From Chitinophagales bacterium (GTDB lineage: Bacteria; Bacteroidota; Bacteroidia; Chitinophagales; UBA10324), in NCBI GenBank assembly GCA_025057275.1, contig JANWXQ010000026.1, positions 1-34,109 on the forward strand: 34,109 bases of DNA. Direction: 5' to 3'. Shown here in pieces: positions 17,669-26,179 of this stretch. Under the pieces are notes generated by a model. It did no database searches. It worked only from the letters and a program-made list of their open reading frames with translations, and was not told the DNA's origin. How positions within the stretch are numbered: position 1 is the stretch's first letter; each line of letters begins with the position of its first letter. A program made the position numbers and the translations under genes.

Positions 17669-19195
17669 ATGGCGGTGTCCGACACATCCTCACTCACCAA
17701 TCGTTTGCTGCGGTTTATCGAACGGGTCGGTAACCGGCTGCCTCATCCGGCAACGCTGTTTGCCCTTCTTGCCCTGTTGACGTTGCTGCTTTCCTGGGTG
17801 GTCAGCCTGATGGGCGTTTCGGTGGAACATCCGGGAACCGGCGAATCCATCCGGCCGGTCAACCTGTTGAACCGCGATGGCCTGCACCGCATCATCACCA
17901 TGCTGGTGAAAAACTTCACCGACTTTGCCCCGCTGGGCACCGTGCTGGTGGCCTTGCTGGGGATTGGAATTGCCGAAGGCAGCGGACTCATTGGCACAGC
18001 ACTGCGTGTGCTGGTGCTGAAAGCGCCGCGCCGCCTGCTCACTTTTGTTGTGGTTTTTGCCGGAGTTATTTCCAATACGGCTTCCGAAGTCGGCTATGTG
18101 CTGCTGGTGCCGTTGGGTGCCATGATTTTTCTTGCAGTAGGCCGTCATCCGATAGCGGGCCTGGCAGCATCGTTTGCCGGCGTTTCCGGCGGCTACAGTG
18201 CCAACCTGCTCTTAGGCACCATTGACCCGCTGCTGGCCGGTATTTCCGAGGAAGCGGCCCGCATCGTCAATCCTTCCTACTCGGTCAATGCCGCGTGTAA
18301 CTACTACTTCATGTTTGTTTCCACCTTCGTCATAGCTGCAGCCGGCACCTGGGTTACCGAACGCATGGTGGAACCCCGCCTGGGGCGCTACGAAGGCAGC
18401 GAGCAGGCCGTGGAGCTAAACCCGCTAACGCCGGCAGAGCGCCGTGGCCTGCGTTGGGCTTTACTGGCCGCCCTTCTAATGACGGCATTGATCCTTTGGG
18501 GGCTGCTGCCTGCAAATGGCTTTCTGCGTGATCCTGCAACCGGTAGCGTGCTCAAGTCACCGTTTATGAAAGGCATCGTAGCCTTTATCTTTTTAACTGC
18601 AGCCGTCTGCGGCGTCGCTTATGGTATCGGCGCCGGCGTTTATCGCAACGATGGCGACGTCATTAAAGGAATGGCCAGGGCCATGGAAACCCTGGGATCC
18701 TACATCGTGCTGGTCTTTTTTGCCGCACAGTTTGTCGCTTATTTCAATTGGACCAACATCGGGCTGATCACTGCCGTGAAAGGGGCAGCCTGGCTTAAGG
18801 CCTCCGGACTGGGCCCCGTACCGCTTATGCTTTGCTTTATTTTGGTATCAGCCACGATCAACCTGTTTATGGGAAGCGCATCAGCCAAATGGGCCATTAT
18901 GGCGCCTGTTTTCATCCCCATGTTCATGCTGCTGGGCTTTTCACCGGAAATGGTGCAGGCGGCCTACCGCATCGGCGATAGCTGCACCAACATCATCTCC
19001 CCGATGATGTCCTACTTTGCCCTGATTATTGCTTTTGTGCAACGCTACGATAAGCAGGCCGGGCTGGGAACCCTCATCGCCACCATGTTGCCGTATTCCG
19101 TGATCTTTCTGCTGGGTTGGTCGCTGCTTTTTGCGCTGTGGTTGCTGTTAGGCCTTCCCCTCGGTCCGGGAGCACCACTGTTTCTGAATCCCTGA
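17669..19195 (+). CDS. AbgT-family transporter
   Basis: This 508-residue integral membrane protein has about nine to twelve hydrophobic segments and belongs to the AbgT (p-aminobenzoyl-glutamate transporter) family. The family typifies 500-510-residue proteins. Diagnostic stretches are [72 protein letters not shown], and near the C-terminus [22 protein letters not shown] and [21 protein letters not shown]. coli AbgT imports p-aminobenzoyl-glutamate, while other members export sulfonamides using the proton motive force, so the substrate here is open. It starts at ATG 17669, divergent from nuoA, with no folate gene nearby. Confidence 0.92.
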   Translation: MAVSDTSSLTNRLLRFIERVGNRLPHPATLFALLALLTLLLSWVVSLMGVSVEHPGTGESIRPVNLLNRDGLHRIITMLVKNFTDFAPLGTVLVALLGIGIAEGSGLIGTALRVLVLKAPRRLLTFVVVFAGVISNTASEVGYVLLVPLGAMIFLAVGRHPIAGLAASFAGVSGGYSANLLLGTIDPLLAGISEEAARIVNPSYSVNAACNYYFMFVSTFVIAAAGTWVTERMVEPRLGRYEGSEQAVELNPLTPAERRGLRWALLAALLMTALILWGLLPANGFLRDPATGSVLKSPFMKGIVAFIFLTAAVCGVAYGIGAGVYRNDGDVIKGMARAMETLGSYIVLVFFAAQFVAYFNWTNIGLITAVKGAAWLKASGLGPVPLMLCFILVSATINLFMGSASAKWAIMAPVFIPMFMLLGFSPEMVQAAYRIGDSCTNIISPMMSYFALIIAFVQRYDKQAGLGTLIATMLPYSVIFLLGWSLLFALWLLLGLPLGPGAPLFLNP

Positions 19196-19575
19196 TCCGG
19201 ATTTCGTTGGGGATGGTTTCAGCACAATAAATGCCGTAGTCAGGATTTAAGGCAAAAATGCTTAAGGATTGCAGTAAGGTCTGATTGGTTGCTCGGCAGG
19301 GAAAGTGCATGCAGCCATTTGCTTGTTGACTGTTGTTGCCACATATCCATACCACCATCTGGATTGTTCTTGTATATTCTGCATCCGAAAACCCTGATTC
19401 CCTTCAGCGGTCCGATCAACTTGAAACCTGCTTTGTAGGGCTTAAGATGGTCTCAAGGTCTTAATCGTTGAACAGAGTCGATAGTTCAAATTTTCTTTTT
19501 ATTAAAAGCAAAGAAAAATTTTTTACAACCAAACCGCAGCGGTCCGCTTTGCGTACATTTCCATGACAAAACCCC
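19196..19575 (+). other. Gene-free stretch after the AbgT gene
   Basis: These 380 bp hold no convincing gene. An open frame on the minus strand across its right half overlaps the next real gene and matches nothing. There is an AT-rich run around 19490-19530 just before the HMA-like gene, the likely promoter region. A TACATTTC sequence at 19554-19561 is one mismatch from TAnnTTTG but has no upstream TTG at the right distance. I see no strong terminator after the AbgT stop. Confidence 0.5.
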
Positions 19576-19962
19576 ATGAACAGATTTCTGATCCTACTTG
19601 GCCTGTTGCTGGCTGTGCTGGGCGTTGCAGTGTTGTTGCTGGCCAATTCCATTCGTCCGTTAGGGAATCCGTCGCAGCCATATGTGCGTTTTTGCCGTAT
19701 TGCTGCCGAGGGCATCAATGATTCGTCTGCCAGGGCCATTCAGTTATCGCTGAATCAGGTAGAAGGCGTCCGGGCTGTTCAGGCCAACCCGGCTTCAGGC
19801 CTCATAGCGGTTGCATTTGAACCTGAAGCGGTGCCTGTGGAACGGCTTCTTGCCCACCTCAAGGAGCAAAAGATTCAGGTGCAGCTGCTGGAAGACGTGG
19901 AAGGCAAATGCCCTGTCCCTCACCACTGGCTGCTACGGTTTCGTTCCTGGATACCTTTTTAA
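19576..19962 (+). CDS. Membrane-anchored HMA-like (ferredoxin-fold) protein without a CxxC site
   Basis: This 128-residue protein has one N-terminal transmembrane segment (RFLILLGLLLAVLGVAVLLLA) and a C-terminal domain of about 65 residues with the beta-alpha-beta-beta-alpha-beta pattern of heavy-metal-associated domains: QLSLNQVEGVRAVQANPASGLIAVAFEP, then VERLLAHLKEQKIQVQLL. The canonical metal-binding MxCxxC loop is absent: the equivalent loop reads AEGINDSSARAIQ, and the only cysteines (FCRIA and GKCPVP) are not arranged as a binding pair. A role in metal transport is therefore doubtful, and a structural or sensing role is possible. It precedes the haemoglobin lipoprotein by 32 nt on the same strand, so the two are probably co-expressed. 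Confidence 0.7.
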   Translation: MNRFLILLGLLLAVLGVAVLLLANSIRPLGNPSQPYVRFCRIAAEGINDSSARAIQLSLNQVEGVRAVQANPASGLIAVAFEPEAVPVERLLAHLKEQKIQVQLLEDVEGKCPVPHHWLLRFRSWIPF

Positions 19963-19994
19963 CCTTGTCACCAATCTAAACCCGATAAACCAAC

Positions 19995-20462
19995 ATGAAC
20001 CTGAAAACCCGAGTACTTCTTCCGTTGCTGATGGCAACCGTTTTTCTGGGCGCCTGCAAAAAAGACGATCCTGAGCCGGAGCCCACGCTTTACGAACGGC
20101 TGGGCGGAATCAACGCCATTACCGCCGTCGTTGATCAATTTCTTGTCAACGTGATCAGCAATCCGGTGATCAACAGCCGCTTCAGCAATGCCAATGCCGA
20201 GGCTCTTCGCCTCCATCTGATTGACCAGATCTGTGAAGCGACCGGAGGCCCCTGCATTTACAAAGGCCTTTCCATGAAAGATGCCCACAGCACAGCCACC
20301 AATCCCGGTGCCGATGTGGCCAACATTACCGTAGAGGAATTTAATTCCCTGGTGGGCAACCTGGTCGATGCCATGAATGCGCTCAGCGTGCCTGCCGACT
20401 TGCAGAACGAACTGCTGGGTTTACTGGCACCCATGCAAAGCGATATTGTAGGAAACCCTTAG
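19995..20462 (+). CDS. Lipoprotein truncated haemoglobin (group I-like)
   Basis: This 155-residue protein has a type II signal peptide with lipobox LGAC (Cys21), followed by KKDDPEPEP and then a group I truncated globin. The fold is supported by TLYERLGGINAITAVVDQF, GGPCIYKGLSMKDAH with the proximal haem histidine His98, and VEEFNSLVGNLVDAMNALSV near the end. By hand alignment to Mycobacterium tuberculosis trHbN, the distal residues Tyr B10 and Gln E11 are replaced by Leu50 and Leu75, so the distal pocket looks apolar. A short insertion follows the proximal histidine. The C-K-K-D-D start resembles the K-(D/E)2 surface-export signal described in Capnocytophaga, so the globin may face outward. 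A strong terminator follows. Confidence 0.85.
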   Translation: MNLKTRVLLPLLMATVFLGACKKDDPEPEPTLYERLGGINAITAVVDQFLVNVISNPVINSRFSNANAEALRLHLIDQICEATGGPCIYKGLSMKDAHSTATNPGADVANITVEEFNSLVGNLVDAMNALSVPADLQNELLGLLAPMQSDIVGNP

Positions 20463-20490
20463 CACTTCTTTCCGGGTTGGTTATGGCAGC

Positions 20491-20528
20491 AACGCCCTGC
20501 AGCTGATGCGGGGCGTTGTTGTTTTTTT
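20491..20528 (+). terminator. Rho-independent terminator of the haemoglobin gene
   Basis: An 11-bp stem with one G-U pair (20491-20501 with 20507-20517) and a GCTGA loop is followed by GTTG and seven T residues. It lies 28 nt after the haemoglobin stop. Confidence 0.88.
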
Positions 20529-20529
20529 G

Positions 20530-20561
20530 AAAAAAAATCCCGATGCCCAGGCATCGGGATT
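20530..20561 (-). terminator. Rho-independent terminator of the transaldolase gene
   Basis: On the minus strand a perfect 11-bp stem (20561-20551 with 20546-20536) with a 4-nt loop is followed by eight T residues (20537-20530). It lies only 12 bp from the T run of the plus-strand terminator, so the two transcription units are insulated back to back. Confidence 0.88.
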
Positions 20562-20600
20562 GACCTCCTAACTATGGCTACTTGAGTTTCGGAGGTAGGT

Positions 20601-21260
20601 CTATGGCTGCTGACTCTTTCGGTAATCGGCCAGAAACCGTTCCAGGCCGATATCCGTCAACGGATGTTTGAGTAATCCAAGTATGCTTTCCAGCGGGCAG
20701 GTGCAAACGTCGGCACCGGCTTCGGCACAACGTACGATGTGCAGCGGATTGCGGATGGATGCCGCCAGCACTTCGGTGCGAAAGTCGTAGTTGCGGTAGA
20801 TGTGAACGATTTGCTCGATGAGCTGAACCCCGTCCCAGTTGGAATCATCCAGCCGGCCGATAAACGGCGAAACATAGTTGGCTCCGGCCTTTGCGGCTAC
20901 GATAGCCTGTCCGGCACTGAAGACCAGGGTGCAATTCGTCTTGATGTTGTTGTCGCTGCACCACTTCAGGGCTTTTACGCCTTCTGCAATCATGGGTATT
21001 TTGACAATGATCGCCGGATGCATGGCCGACAGGCGTTTGGCTTCGTTGATCATGCCCTCGTAATCCGTGCTGATCACTTCGGCACTGACGTTTTTCCCAA
21101 CCAGTTCACAAATGGCGATGTAGTGGTTTCTGATATTTTCTTCCCCTTTAATGCCTTCCTTGGCCATAAGTGAGGGGTTGGTGGTTACCCCATCCAGGAT
21201 GCCCAGCTCCATGGCCTTACGGATCTGATCCAGATTGGCAGTGTCTATGAAGAACTTCAT
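20601..21260 (-). CDS. Transaldolase / fructose-6-phosphate aldolase family protein
   Basis: This is a 219-residue TIM-barrel class I aldolase of the small transaldolase (TalC/FSA) type. Evidence is MKFFIDTANLDQIRKA, GVTTNPSLMAKEG, the Schiff-base lysine region IKTNCTLVFSAGQAIVAAKAG, and YVSPFIGRLDDSNWDG. Its likely role is exchange of dihydroxyacetone units in the non-oxidative pentose phosphate pathway; small family members from many bacteria are genuine transaldolases. The frame is open upstream to 21476, but this would cover the SRP RNA, and ATG 21260 gives the exact family start. The start codon lies 13 nt after the SRP RNA end and 3 nt after its T run, so expression may rely on read-through. 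Confidence 0.93.
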   Translation of the reverse strand: MKFFIDTANLDQIRKAMELGILDGVTTNPSLMAKEGIKGEENIRNHYIAICELVGKNVSAEVISTDYEGMINEAKRLSAMHPAIIVKIPMIAEGVKALKWCSDNNIKTNCTLVFSAGQAIVAAKAGANYVSPFIGRLDDSNWDGVQLIEQIVHIYRNYDFRTEVLAASIRNPLHIVRCAEAGADVCTCPLESILGLLKHPLTDIGLERFLADYRKSQQP

Positions 21261-21273
21261 GGCAAAAAAAGTA

Positions 21274-21370
21274 GGGCAAGTGGCTTTTATCGCACCGCTA
21301 CAACCGCCTACCCTTGCTGCCTTCCGACCCTGGGGGTGTTCAGCAGGAGCTGGTCGTAAAAGGCTTGCCC
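21274..21370 (-). ncRNA. ffs: Signal recognition particle RNA, small bacterial (4.5S) type
   Basis: The minus strand carries the universal SRP RNA apical region, CAGGGTCGGAAGGCAGCA, with the GGAA tetraloop and the asymmetric loop recognised by Ffh. The predicted ends pair: GGGCAAG at 21370-21364 with CTTGCCC at 21280-21274, and CTTTTA with TAAAAG just inside, giving one long hairpin of about 97 nt with no Alu domain. A run of seven T residues (21270-21264) follows after TAC, so the closing stem also serves as terminator. A perfect -7 element lies 5 nt upstream of the 5' end. The RNA joins Ffh to target membrane proteins to FtsY and SecYEG. Confidence 0.93.
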
Positions 21371-21375
21371 TGCCG

Positions 21376-21383
21376 CAAATGTA
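21376..21383 (-). promoter_or_regulatory. SRP RNA promoter -7 element
   Basis: The minus strand reads TACATTTG, a perfect Bacteroidetes -7 box ending 5 nt before the predicted RNA 5' end at 21370. No TTTG is found at the ideal distance; the nearest is a TTTC about 21 bp upstream. Confidence 0.65.
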
Positions 21384-21488
21384 TGGGCAGGGGGGCTTCG
21401 GCCGGAAAGCTTGTCCAAAAAAATAGTTTTGAACACCCGGAATGCGGATTGTACCCCGCCGAAAGGCTGCTCCCAAACTTCCGGATGG

Positions 21489-22739
21489 TTATACTGCAAT
21501 AAGCTGAAAAACAGTAATTTCTGGCCTGATACCTACTCTTCCGCTGTAACCTACAAAACCAATGCCGCGGTTCACGTAAAGGTACTTTCCCTGCTCCTCG
21601 TATAGCCCGGCCCAGCGGGGATACAGCCATTGCGCCGGACTCCATTTCAGACCGGGAAGCTCTACCCCGAACTGAAAGCCATGGGTATGCCCGCTAAAGG
21701 TGGCCGCTACCGGCAGCGGAAACGATAACACCTGGGCATCCCAGTGTGAGGGATCATGCGATAGGAGCAGCCGGACGTTGACATCCTCAGTGCCCGTTAA
21801 TGCCTGTTCCAGATTTCCGTACTGGCGAAAGCGCTTATGTGCACTCCAGTTGTCCACCCCGGCAATAGCCAGCTTATGCCCCTGCCGTTCCAGCAGGTAA
21901 TGCCTGTTGTTAAGCAAATGCCAGCCCAGCTCTTCGTAGAACTGCTTAAGGAGCTCGGCATCGGCCTGGCGTTCGGCCTCGCTGCCCCAGTCGTAATAGT
22001 CGCCGAAATCGTGATTGCCCCGTATGGCAAATATGCCCAACGGAGCTCGCAGGCGGCGTAGTGTGGGCAGATAGGGCAGCAACTCATCGCTGCGGTTGTT
22101 GACCATATCGCCGGTGAAAAAAATGGCATCAGGTTTTTGCTCGTGAATCCGTTCCACCACTTCCTCCACCGGATGACGGCTCATGAAGCTGCCAACGTGC
22201 AGATCGCTGATCTGCACAATGTTCATTCCTTCAAAAACCCGGGGCAAACCCTTGATGCGCAAGGGCTGCCGTACAATCCGGTAATGGTAGGCCGTGCGTG
22301 CCATGCCGTAAACGAACTGCAACGAAAGCAGCCCACCGGCAATCAGAGCCGTCTGCGATAAAAAACGTTTCCGCGATAACGACACCGGATTCCCTGCCTG
22401 CTTCTGCATGTGGCTGAACAGCCACCGGATGATGCGGTAGCTGTCTTCCAACAGAAGAAAGAGACCGATGACCATTCGGGGCACATAATGAACAATCAGC
22501 CAGCTCATCATCAGGCTTCGCTGTATAATGCCAATGCGCTCCCATCCATAGAAATAAAACACAGCAGGTATGGACGCGCTAAGCAGCGCCAGCAGCCAAT
22601 AAACAATCGCAACGATTTTTCGCTGCCCGAAACGGCCATGAGCCCGAACGGCCTGAAATGCGTACAGATCAACAAACAGGAAAAAAGCAGTAATCAGCAG
22701 CAGGGAGGTCATGGCCTGGCGGCAAAGATGAACCATCAC
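21489..22739 (-). CDS. Membrane-anchored metallophosphoesterase
   Basis: This protein has up to 416 residues. The first 150 contain four hydrophobic segments, then a hydrophobic stretch in LSQTALIAGGLLSLQF, followed by a calcineurin-like phosphoesterase domain. The metal-site motifs are complete and in order: QISDLHVG (D-x-H), FTGDMVNNR (GD and N), RGNHDFGDYYD (GNHD), LLSHDPSHW (H) and SGHTHGFQFG (GHxH). Similar four-helix-plus-phosphatase proteins (YaeI/YkuE-like) are common in Bacteroidetes, and the substrate is uncertain. It starts at ATG 22739 or, more compactly, at 22712 (MTSLLLITAFF). It is divergent from the M1 peptidase gene with under 60 bp between them. Confidence 0.88.
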   Translation of the reverse strand: MMVHLCRQAMTSLLLITAFFLFVDLYAFQAVRAHGRFGQRKIVAIVYWLLALLSASIPAVFYFYGWERIGIIQRSLMMSWLIVHYVPRMVIGLFLLLEDSYRIIRWLFSHMQKQAGNPVSLSRKRFLSQTALIAGGLLSLQFVYGMARTAYHYRIVRQPLRIKGLPRVFEGMNIVQISDLHVGSFMSRHPVEEVVERIHEQKPDAIFFTGDMVNNRSDELLPYLPTLRRLRAPLGIFAIRGNHDFGDYYDWGSEAERQADAELLKQFYEELGWHLLNNRHYLLERQGHKLAIAGVDNWSAHKRFRQYGNLEQALTGTEDVNVRLLLSHDPSHWDAQVLSFPLPVAATFSGHTHGFQFGVELPGLKWSPAQWLYPRWAGLYEEQGKYLYVNRGIGFVGYSGRVGIRPEITVFQLIAV

Positions 22740-22768
22740 GGTTTACCGCCAACTTTGCTTCAGATTAA

Positions 22769-24421
22769 ATGATGAAAACCTTTACCGCTGCAGGGATGCT
22801 GTGCCTTGCTGCCGTTACCCTTTGGGCGCAGTCCACCGCGGTTGTCCCCACTCCCGATCAACTGCTGCGCGGCAGCAACAGCCCTCAGCGATCCTGTTAC
22901 GATGTCTATTCTTATTTTCTGAATCTGTTCATAGATGTGGAACGCCGCGCACTCATCGGAAGCAATACCATTACCTATGATGCCCTTAGCGATTTTGATA
23001 CGCTTCAGCTCGACCTGTTTTCCAACCTGACCCTGGACAGCATTATTGCCGCCGGTCAGCGCCTAACGTATCGCAGGTTGCATAACTCGGTGTTCGTTGC
23101 ATTTCCCCGCACCGTTCGGGCAGGCCTTCGCGACAGCCTGACGGTTTTCTACCGCGGCTCACCCCTTGCTGCCCGGAAACCTCCGTGGCAGGGAGGGTTT
23201 GTCTGGAAAAAAGACGCACAGGGCCGCCCCTGGGTGGGCGTAGCCTGCCAGGGACTGGGCGCTTCTGTCTGGTTTCCCTGCAAAGACCAGCTTGCCGATG
23301 AGCCCACAAAAGTCTGGCTGCGATGTACCGCCGATGCCTCACTGACCTGCGTAAGCAACGGTCGCCTGTTGCATCGTAAAACGTCGGGTCAACTCACTTC
23401 CTGGCTTTGGCATGTTTCCTATCCGATCAACATCTACAACATCACATTGAACCTGGCCCATTATGCCCACTTCAGCGACCGGATGATTTTCCACCCCGAC
23501 ACCCTGACACTGGATTATTACGTTCTGGATTACAACCTGGTGGTGGCCCAATCGCATCTGCAGCAATCGCGCACGCTGCTCACCTGCTTCAGCGAGCGCT
23601 TCGGTCCCTATCCCTTTCTGCGCGATGGTTTTAAGCTGGTGGAAACGCCCTATTGGGGAATGGAACATCAAAGCGCCATCAGCTACGGCAACGATTTCAT
23701 CAACAACAAATGGGGGTTTGATTTCATTCTGGTTCACGAAACGGCGCACGAATGGTGGGGTAACCATTTCTCCGCTTCCGATTATGCCGACCTCTGGCTG
23801 CATGAAGGATTCGGCACCTATGCCGAAACGGTTTATCTGGAATGTTGCTGCGGCGACAGCCTAGCCCGCGAATACCTCAGTGAACAAATGTTGCAGATTC
23901 GTAATCAGGCACCGCTGGTAGGGCCCAGGGGTGTCAATCACCACTTTTCCGATAACGACATTTACTACAAGGGGGCCTGGGTTATTCATACGTTTCGCAA
24001 TGCCCTGAACAACGACTCGCTGTTCTTTGCTTTGCTCAAGGGCCTGCAACAAACCTTTGGCCAACGGACCCTGCTTACAGAGGATTTTATCTCTTACATC
24101 AACGCGCACACCGGAGCTGACTGGACACCCTTTTTCCGTCAGTACCTATTCGCATCGCAGCCTCCTACGCTGGTGTACCGGATCCACAAAAAGGGGAAAG
24201 GAACGCGCCTCAGCCTGCGGTGGGAAGGTGTGGAAGCTGGCTTTTCGCTTCCGGTGGCGGTTGCCGATTCCTATCGCCTCACGCAGGGTGTGGTCCGGCG
24301 CACCTATCGCCGCCTACCGGTTACCACGGAATGGTCCACCTGGCTTTTGCCCGATATCAAACCTGCAGCTTTTAGAATTGAACGGACAGGATATTTTTTT
24401 ATAGAAAAAAGAGAAAAATGA
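22769..24421 (+). CDS. Secreted M1-family aminopeptidase, short form
   Basis: This 550-residue protein has a signal peptide (MKTFTAAGMLCLAAVTLWAQ), an N-terminal beta-rich domain and a gluzincin catalytic domain. The exopeptidase motif is GMEHQ (Gly297). The zinc site is HETAH (His323, Glu324, His327) with the third ligand Glu346 in LHEGFGTYAE, exactly the HExxH-x18-E spacing. A catalytic tyrosine is likely in NDIYYKGAWVIH. It ends soon after the catalytic domain and lacks the long C-terminal helical domain of PepN. Predicted role: removal of N-terminal residues from peptides outside the cytoplasm. Either of two adjacent ATGs (22769, 22772) may start it. Its TGA directly touches the stop of the convergent DUF547 gene. 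Confidence 0.92.
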   Translation: MMKTFTAAGMLCLAAVTLWAQSTAVVPTPDQLLRGSNSPQRSCYDVYSYFLNLFIDVERRALIGSNTITYDALSDFDTLQLDLFSNLTLDSIIAAGQRLTYRRLHNSVFVAFPRTVRAGLRDSLTVFYRGSPLAARKPPWQGGFVWKKDAQGRPWVGVACQGLGASVWFPCKDQLADEPTKVWLRCTADASLTCVSNGRLLHRKTSGQLTSWLWHVSYPINIYNITLNLAHYAHFSDRMIFHPDTLTLDYYVLDYNLVVAQSHLQQSRTLLTCFSERFGPYPFLRDGFKLVETPYWGMEHQSAISYGNDFINNKWGFDFILVHETAHEWWGNHFSASDYADLWLHEGFGTYAETVYLECCCGDSLAREYLSEQMLQIRNQAPLVGPRGVNHHFSDNDIYYKGAWVIHTFRNALNNDSLFFALLKGLQQTFGQRTLLTEDFISYINAHTGADWTPFFRQYLFASQPPTLVYRIHKKGKGTRLSLRWEGVEAGFSLPVAVADSYRLTQGVVRRTYRRLPVTTEWSTWLLPDIKPAAFRIERTGYFFIEKREK

Positions 24422-25126
24422 TCAGGGCGAGAAGTAATGCTCGTAAACCGTCCAATCGTAAGGGGTAAATTCCAGCCGGTAATGACGGTGCATGTCCGGA
24501 GCAAACCCATGATGCCTGAGGATCAGTTTTTTGACGCCGTCGTAACCACCAAAATCCCCGTTGAACCAGTTGAAAATGGATGAGGCATAAATGATGCATT
24601 CCGATGTATCCACACGGGTTTCCGTATCCAGAAAAAAAGCTTCGGCCACGCGCAACTCTTCGTCCAGCTCTTCAGCGGAGTAGTTGCGAATAGGCGGGCA
24701 ACTGGTAGCTCCGCAGTTCAACGCAAAATGAATCCGGTAATCCAGCGGCACACGCAGCCGACGTTGCCAACGGTCGGGAAACGGGTCGGTAATGTAGCCC
24801 CCGCTCCACCAGATTTTGGAATGGCGCAGCATACCGTGCTCTATGTCGTTAAGCGATAGCTTCAGGCCGGCAACGGTAATGGCCGGTTGCTGAAAAAAAT
24901 CCCGACGCACCTCATCCCGGGTCAGGTCGGGTTTTTTTTCTTCCAGAAGGATCTGCACAAAGGCATTGTAGCAGTTCAGCCAGAAGGCACGCCGCGCGGC
25001 TTCATCGCTCAGCTCCGATGCCAGCGTATTTGCGTCGTAGGCGGCAAGCTGCTGCACCAGCGGCTGCACATCTCCTCCTTCCCTGACGGTTACCAGCAAG
25101 GCAATGGATAAGGCAAGGGCCTTCAT
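24422..25126 (-). CDS. DUF547-domain secreted protein
   Basis: This 234-residue protein starts with a short hydrophobic segment ([14 protein letters not shown]) that looks like a signal peptide, weak and without a clear cleavage site. The rest matches DUF547: [22 protein letters not shown], and the characteristic [22 protein letters not shown], with conserved cysteine and histidine residues. The biochemical function of DUF547 is not established. The start overlaps the end of the upstream threonine aldolase gene by 4 nt (ATGA), so it is the last gene of the rhomboid - aldolase - DUF547 operon. It is convergent with the M1 peptidase gene, with no base between the two stop codons. Confidence 0.88.
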   Translation of the reverse strand: MKALALSIALLVTVREGGDVQPLVQQLAAYDANTLASELSDEAARRAFWLNCYNAFVQILLEEKKPDLTRDEVRRDFFQQPAITVAGLKLSLNDIEHGMLRHSKIWWSGGYITDPFPDRWQRRLRVPLDYRIHFALNCGATSCPPIRNYSAEELDEELRVAEAFFLDTETRVDTSECIIYASSIFNWFNGDFGGYDGVKKLILRHHGFAPDMHRHYRLEFTPYDWTVYEHYFSP

Positions 25127-26154
25127 GCGGCAACGGGTTCAAACGCATGGAGCGTGGCCACCACATGGGCTACCATGTCGTCGGTGATGTCCAGGTGGGT
25201 TACCATACGGATCTGATGCCGGCCGGTGGCCACACATAATATATTTTGAGATGCTAAATAATTTACCAGCACAGCAGCAGGCAACTCCTGGGTAAGATCA
25301 AAAAGAATGATGTTGGTCTCTACCGGCCACACCTGCCGCACCCAGCGTTGTCGGCTGAGCGCTTCGCCGATCCGGCGGGCCCGTTCGTGATCTTCCTTCA
25401 GGCGCTGAACATGATGATCCAACGCATACAGGCCTGCTGCAGCCAGCACGCCCGACTGTCGCATGGTTCCTCCGAACAACTTTCGGTACCGTTTGGCCTT
25501 TTTGATGAATTCAGCACTACCCGTGAGCACGGTACCGGCCGGACAGCCCAGTCCTTTAGACAGGCAAATGGAAATGGAATCAAACAGAGGCCCCAGGGCG
25601 GCTGGCGGTACGTTCAGTTCAACCAAAGCATTAAAAATCCGGGCGCCGTCCAGATGCATTCGAAGGCCTTCTGCCCGGGCTGCTTCGCTGACGGCCTGCA
25701 TCTGTTCCAGCGTATAATAGCTGCCGCCGCCCCGGTTGCAGGTGTTTTCAATTACCACCAGCCGGGTGACGGGAAAATGATCGTTGCGCGGATTGACCTG
25801 GGCCCTGATGAGTTCCGGACTGAGCCGGCCGCGGTTGCCGGCCACTGGGCGTATCGAACAACCGGAATGAAAAGCCATGCCACCGGATTCCAGCAGGTAA
25901 GTATGGCTGCTGGCTTCCACCACCACCTCATCGCCGGGCTGTGTATGGGTTTTGATGGCTACCTGATTGCTCATGGTGCCGGTGGGAAAAAACAGGCCGG
26001 CTTCCATGCCAAACAGCCGGGCTGTTTTTTCCTGCAGCGCATTGACGGTGGGATCATCACCAAACACATCGTCGCCCAGTTCTGCCGACATCATGGCCTG
26101 AAGCATGGCAGGGGTAGGCCGCGTTACCGTATCGCTGCGCAGGTCAGTCATCAT
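25123..26154 (-). CDS. ltaE: Low-specificity L-threonine aldolase
   Basis: This is a PLP-dependent fold type I enzyme that splits L-threonine or allo-threonine to glycine and acetaldehyde. Family markers are [16 protein letters not shown] at the N-terminus, [37 protein letters not shown], and the PLP lysine in [13 protein letters not shown] (Lys200 counted from MMTD). The frame extends to ATG 26190 ([12 protein letters not shown]), which would overlap the rhomboid gene by 11 nt. ATG 26154 or 26151 gives the standard family start, so I used 26154. Length is about 343 residues. The stop overlaps the DUF547 start. Confidence 0.93.
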   Translation of the reverse strand: MMTDLRSDTVTRPTPAMLQAMMSAELGDDVFGDDPTVNALQEKTARLFGMEAGLFFPTGTMSNQVAIKTHTQPGDEVVVEASSHTYLLESGGMAFHSGCSIRPVAGNRGRLSPELIRAQVNPRNDHFPVTRLVVIENTCNRGGGSYYTLEQMQAVSEAARAEGLRMHLDGARIFNALVELNVPPAALGPLFDSISICLSKGLGCPAGTVLTGSAEFIKKAKRYRKLFGGTMRQSGVLAAAGLYALDHHVQRLKEDHERARRIGEALSRQRWVRQVWPVETNIILFDLTQELPAAVLVNYLASQNILCVATGRHQIRMVTHLDITDDMVAHVVATLHAFEPVAA

Positions 26155-26179
26155 GGCGAATTGTTCAGGGGTAAAATTC

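Noticed and set aside
17690-18148. 152-codon minus-strand frame opposite the AbgT transporter gene
   Set aside because: It is antisense to conserved AbgT membrane segments and is of low-complexity His/Gln-rich composition without known similarity.
19461-19739. 92-codon minus-strand frame overlapping the start of the HMA-like gene
   Set aside because: No domain or plausible start context; it overlaps a better-supported plus-strand gene with signal-anchor and HMA pattern.
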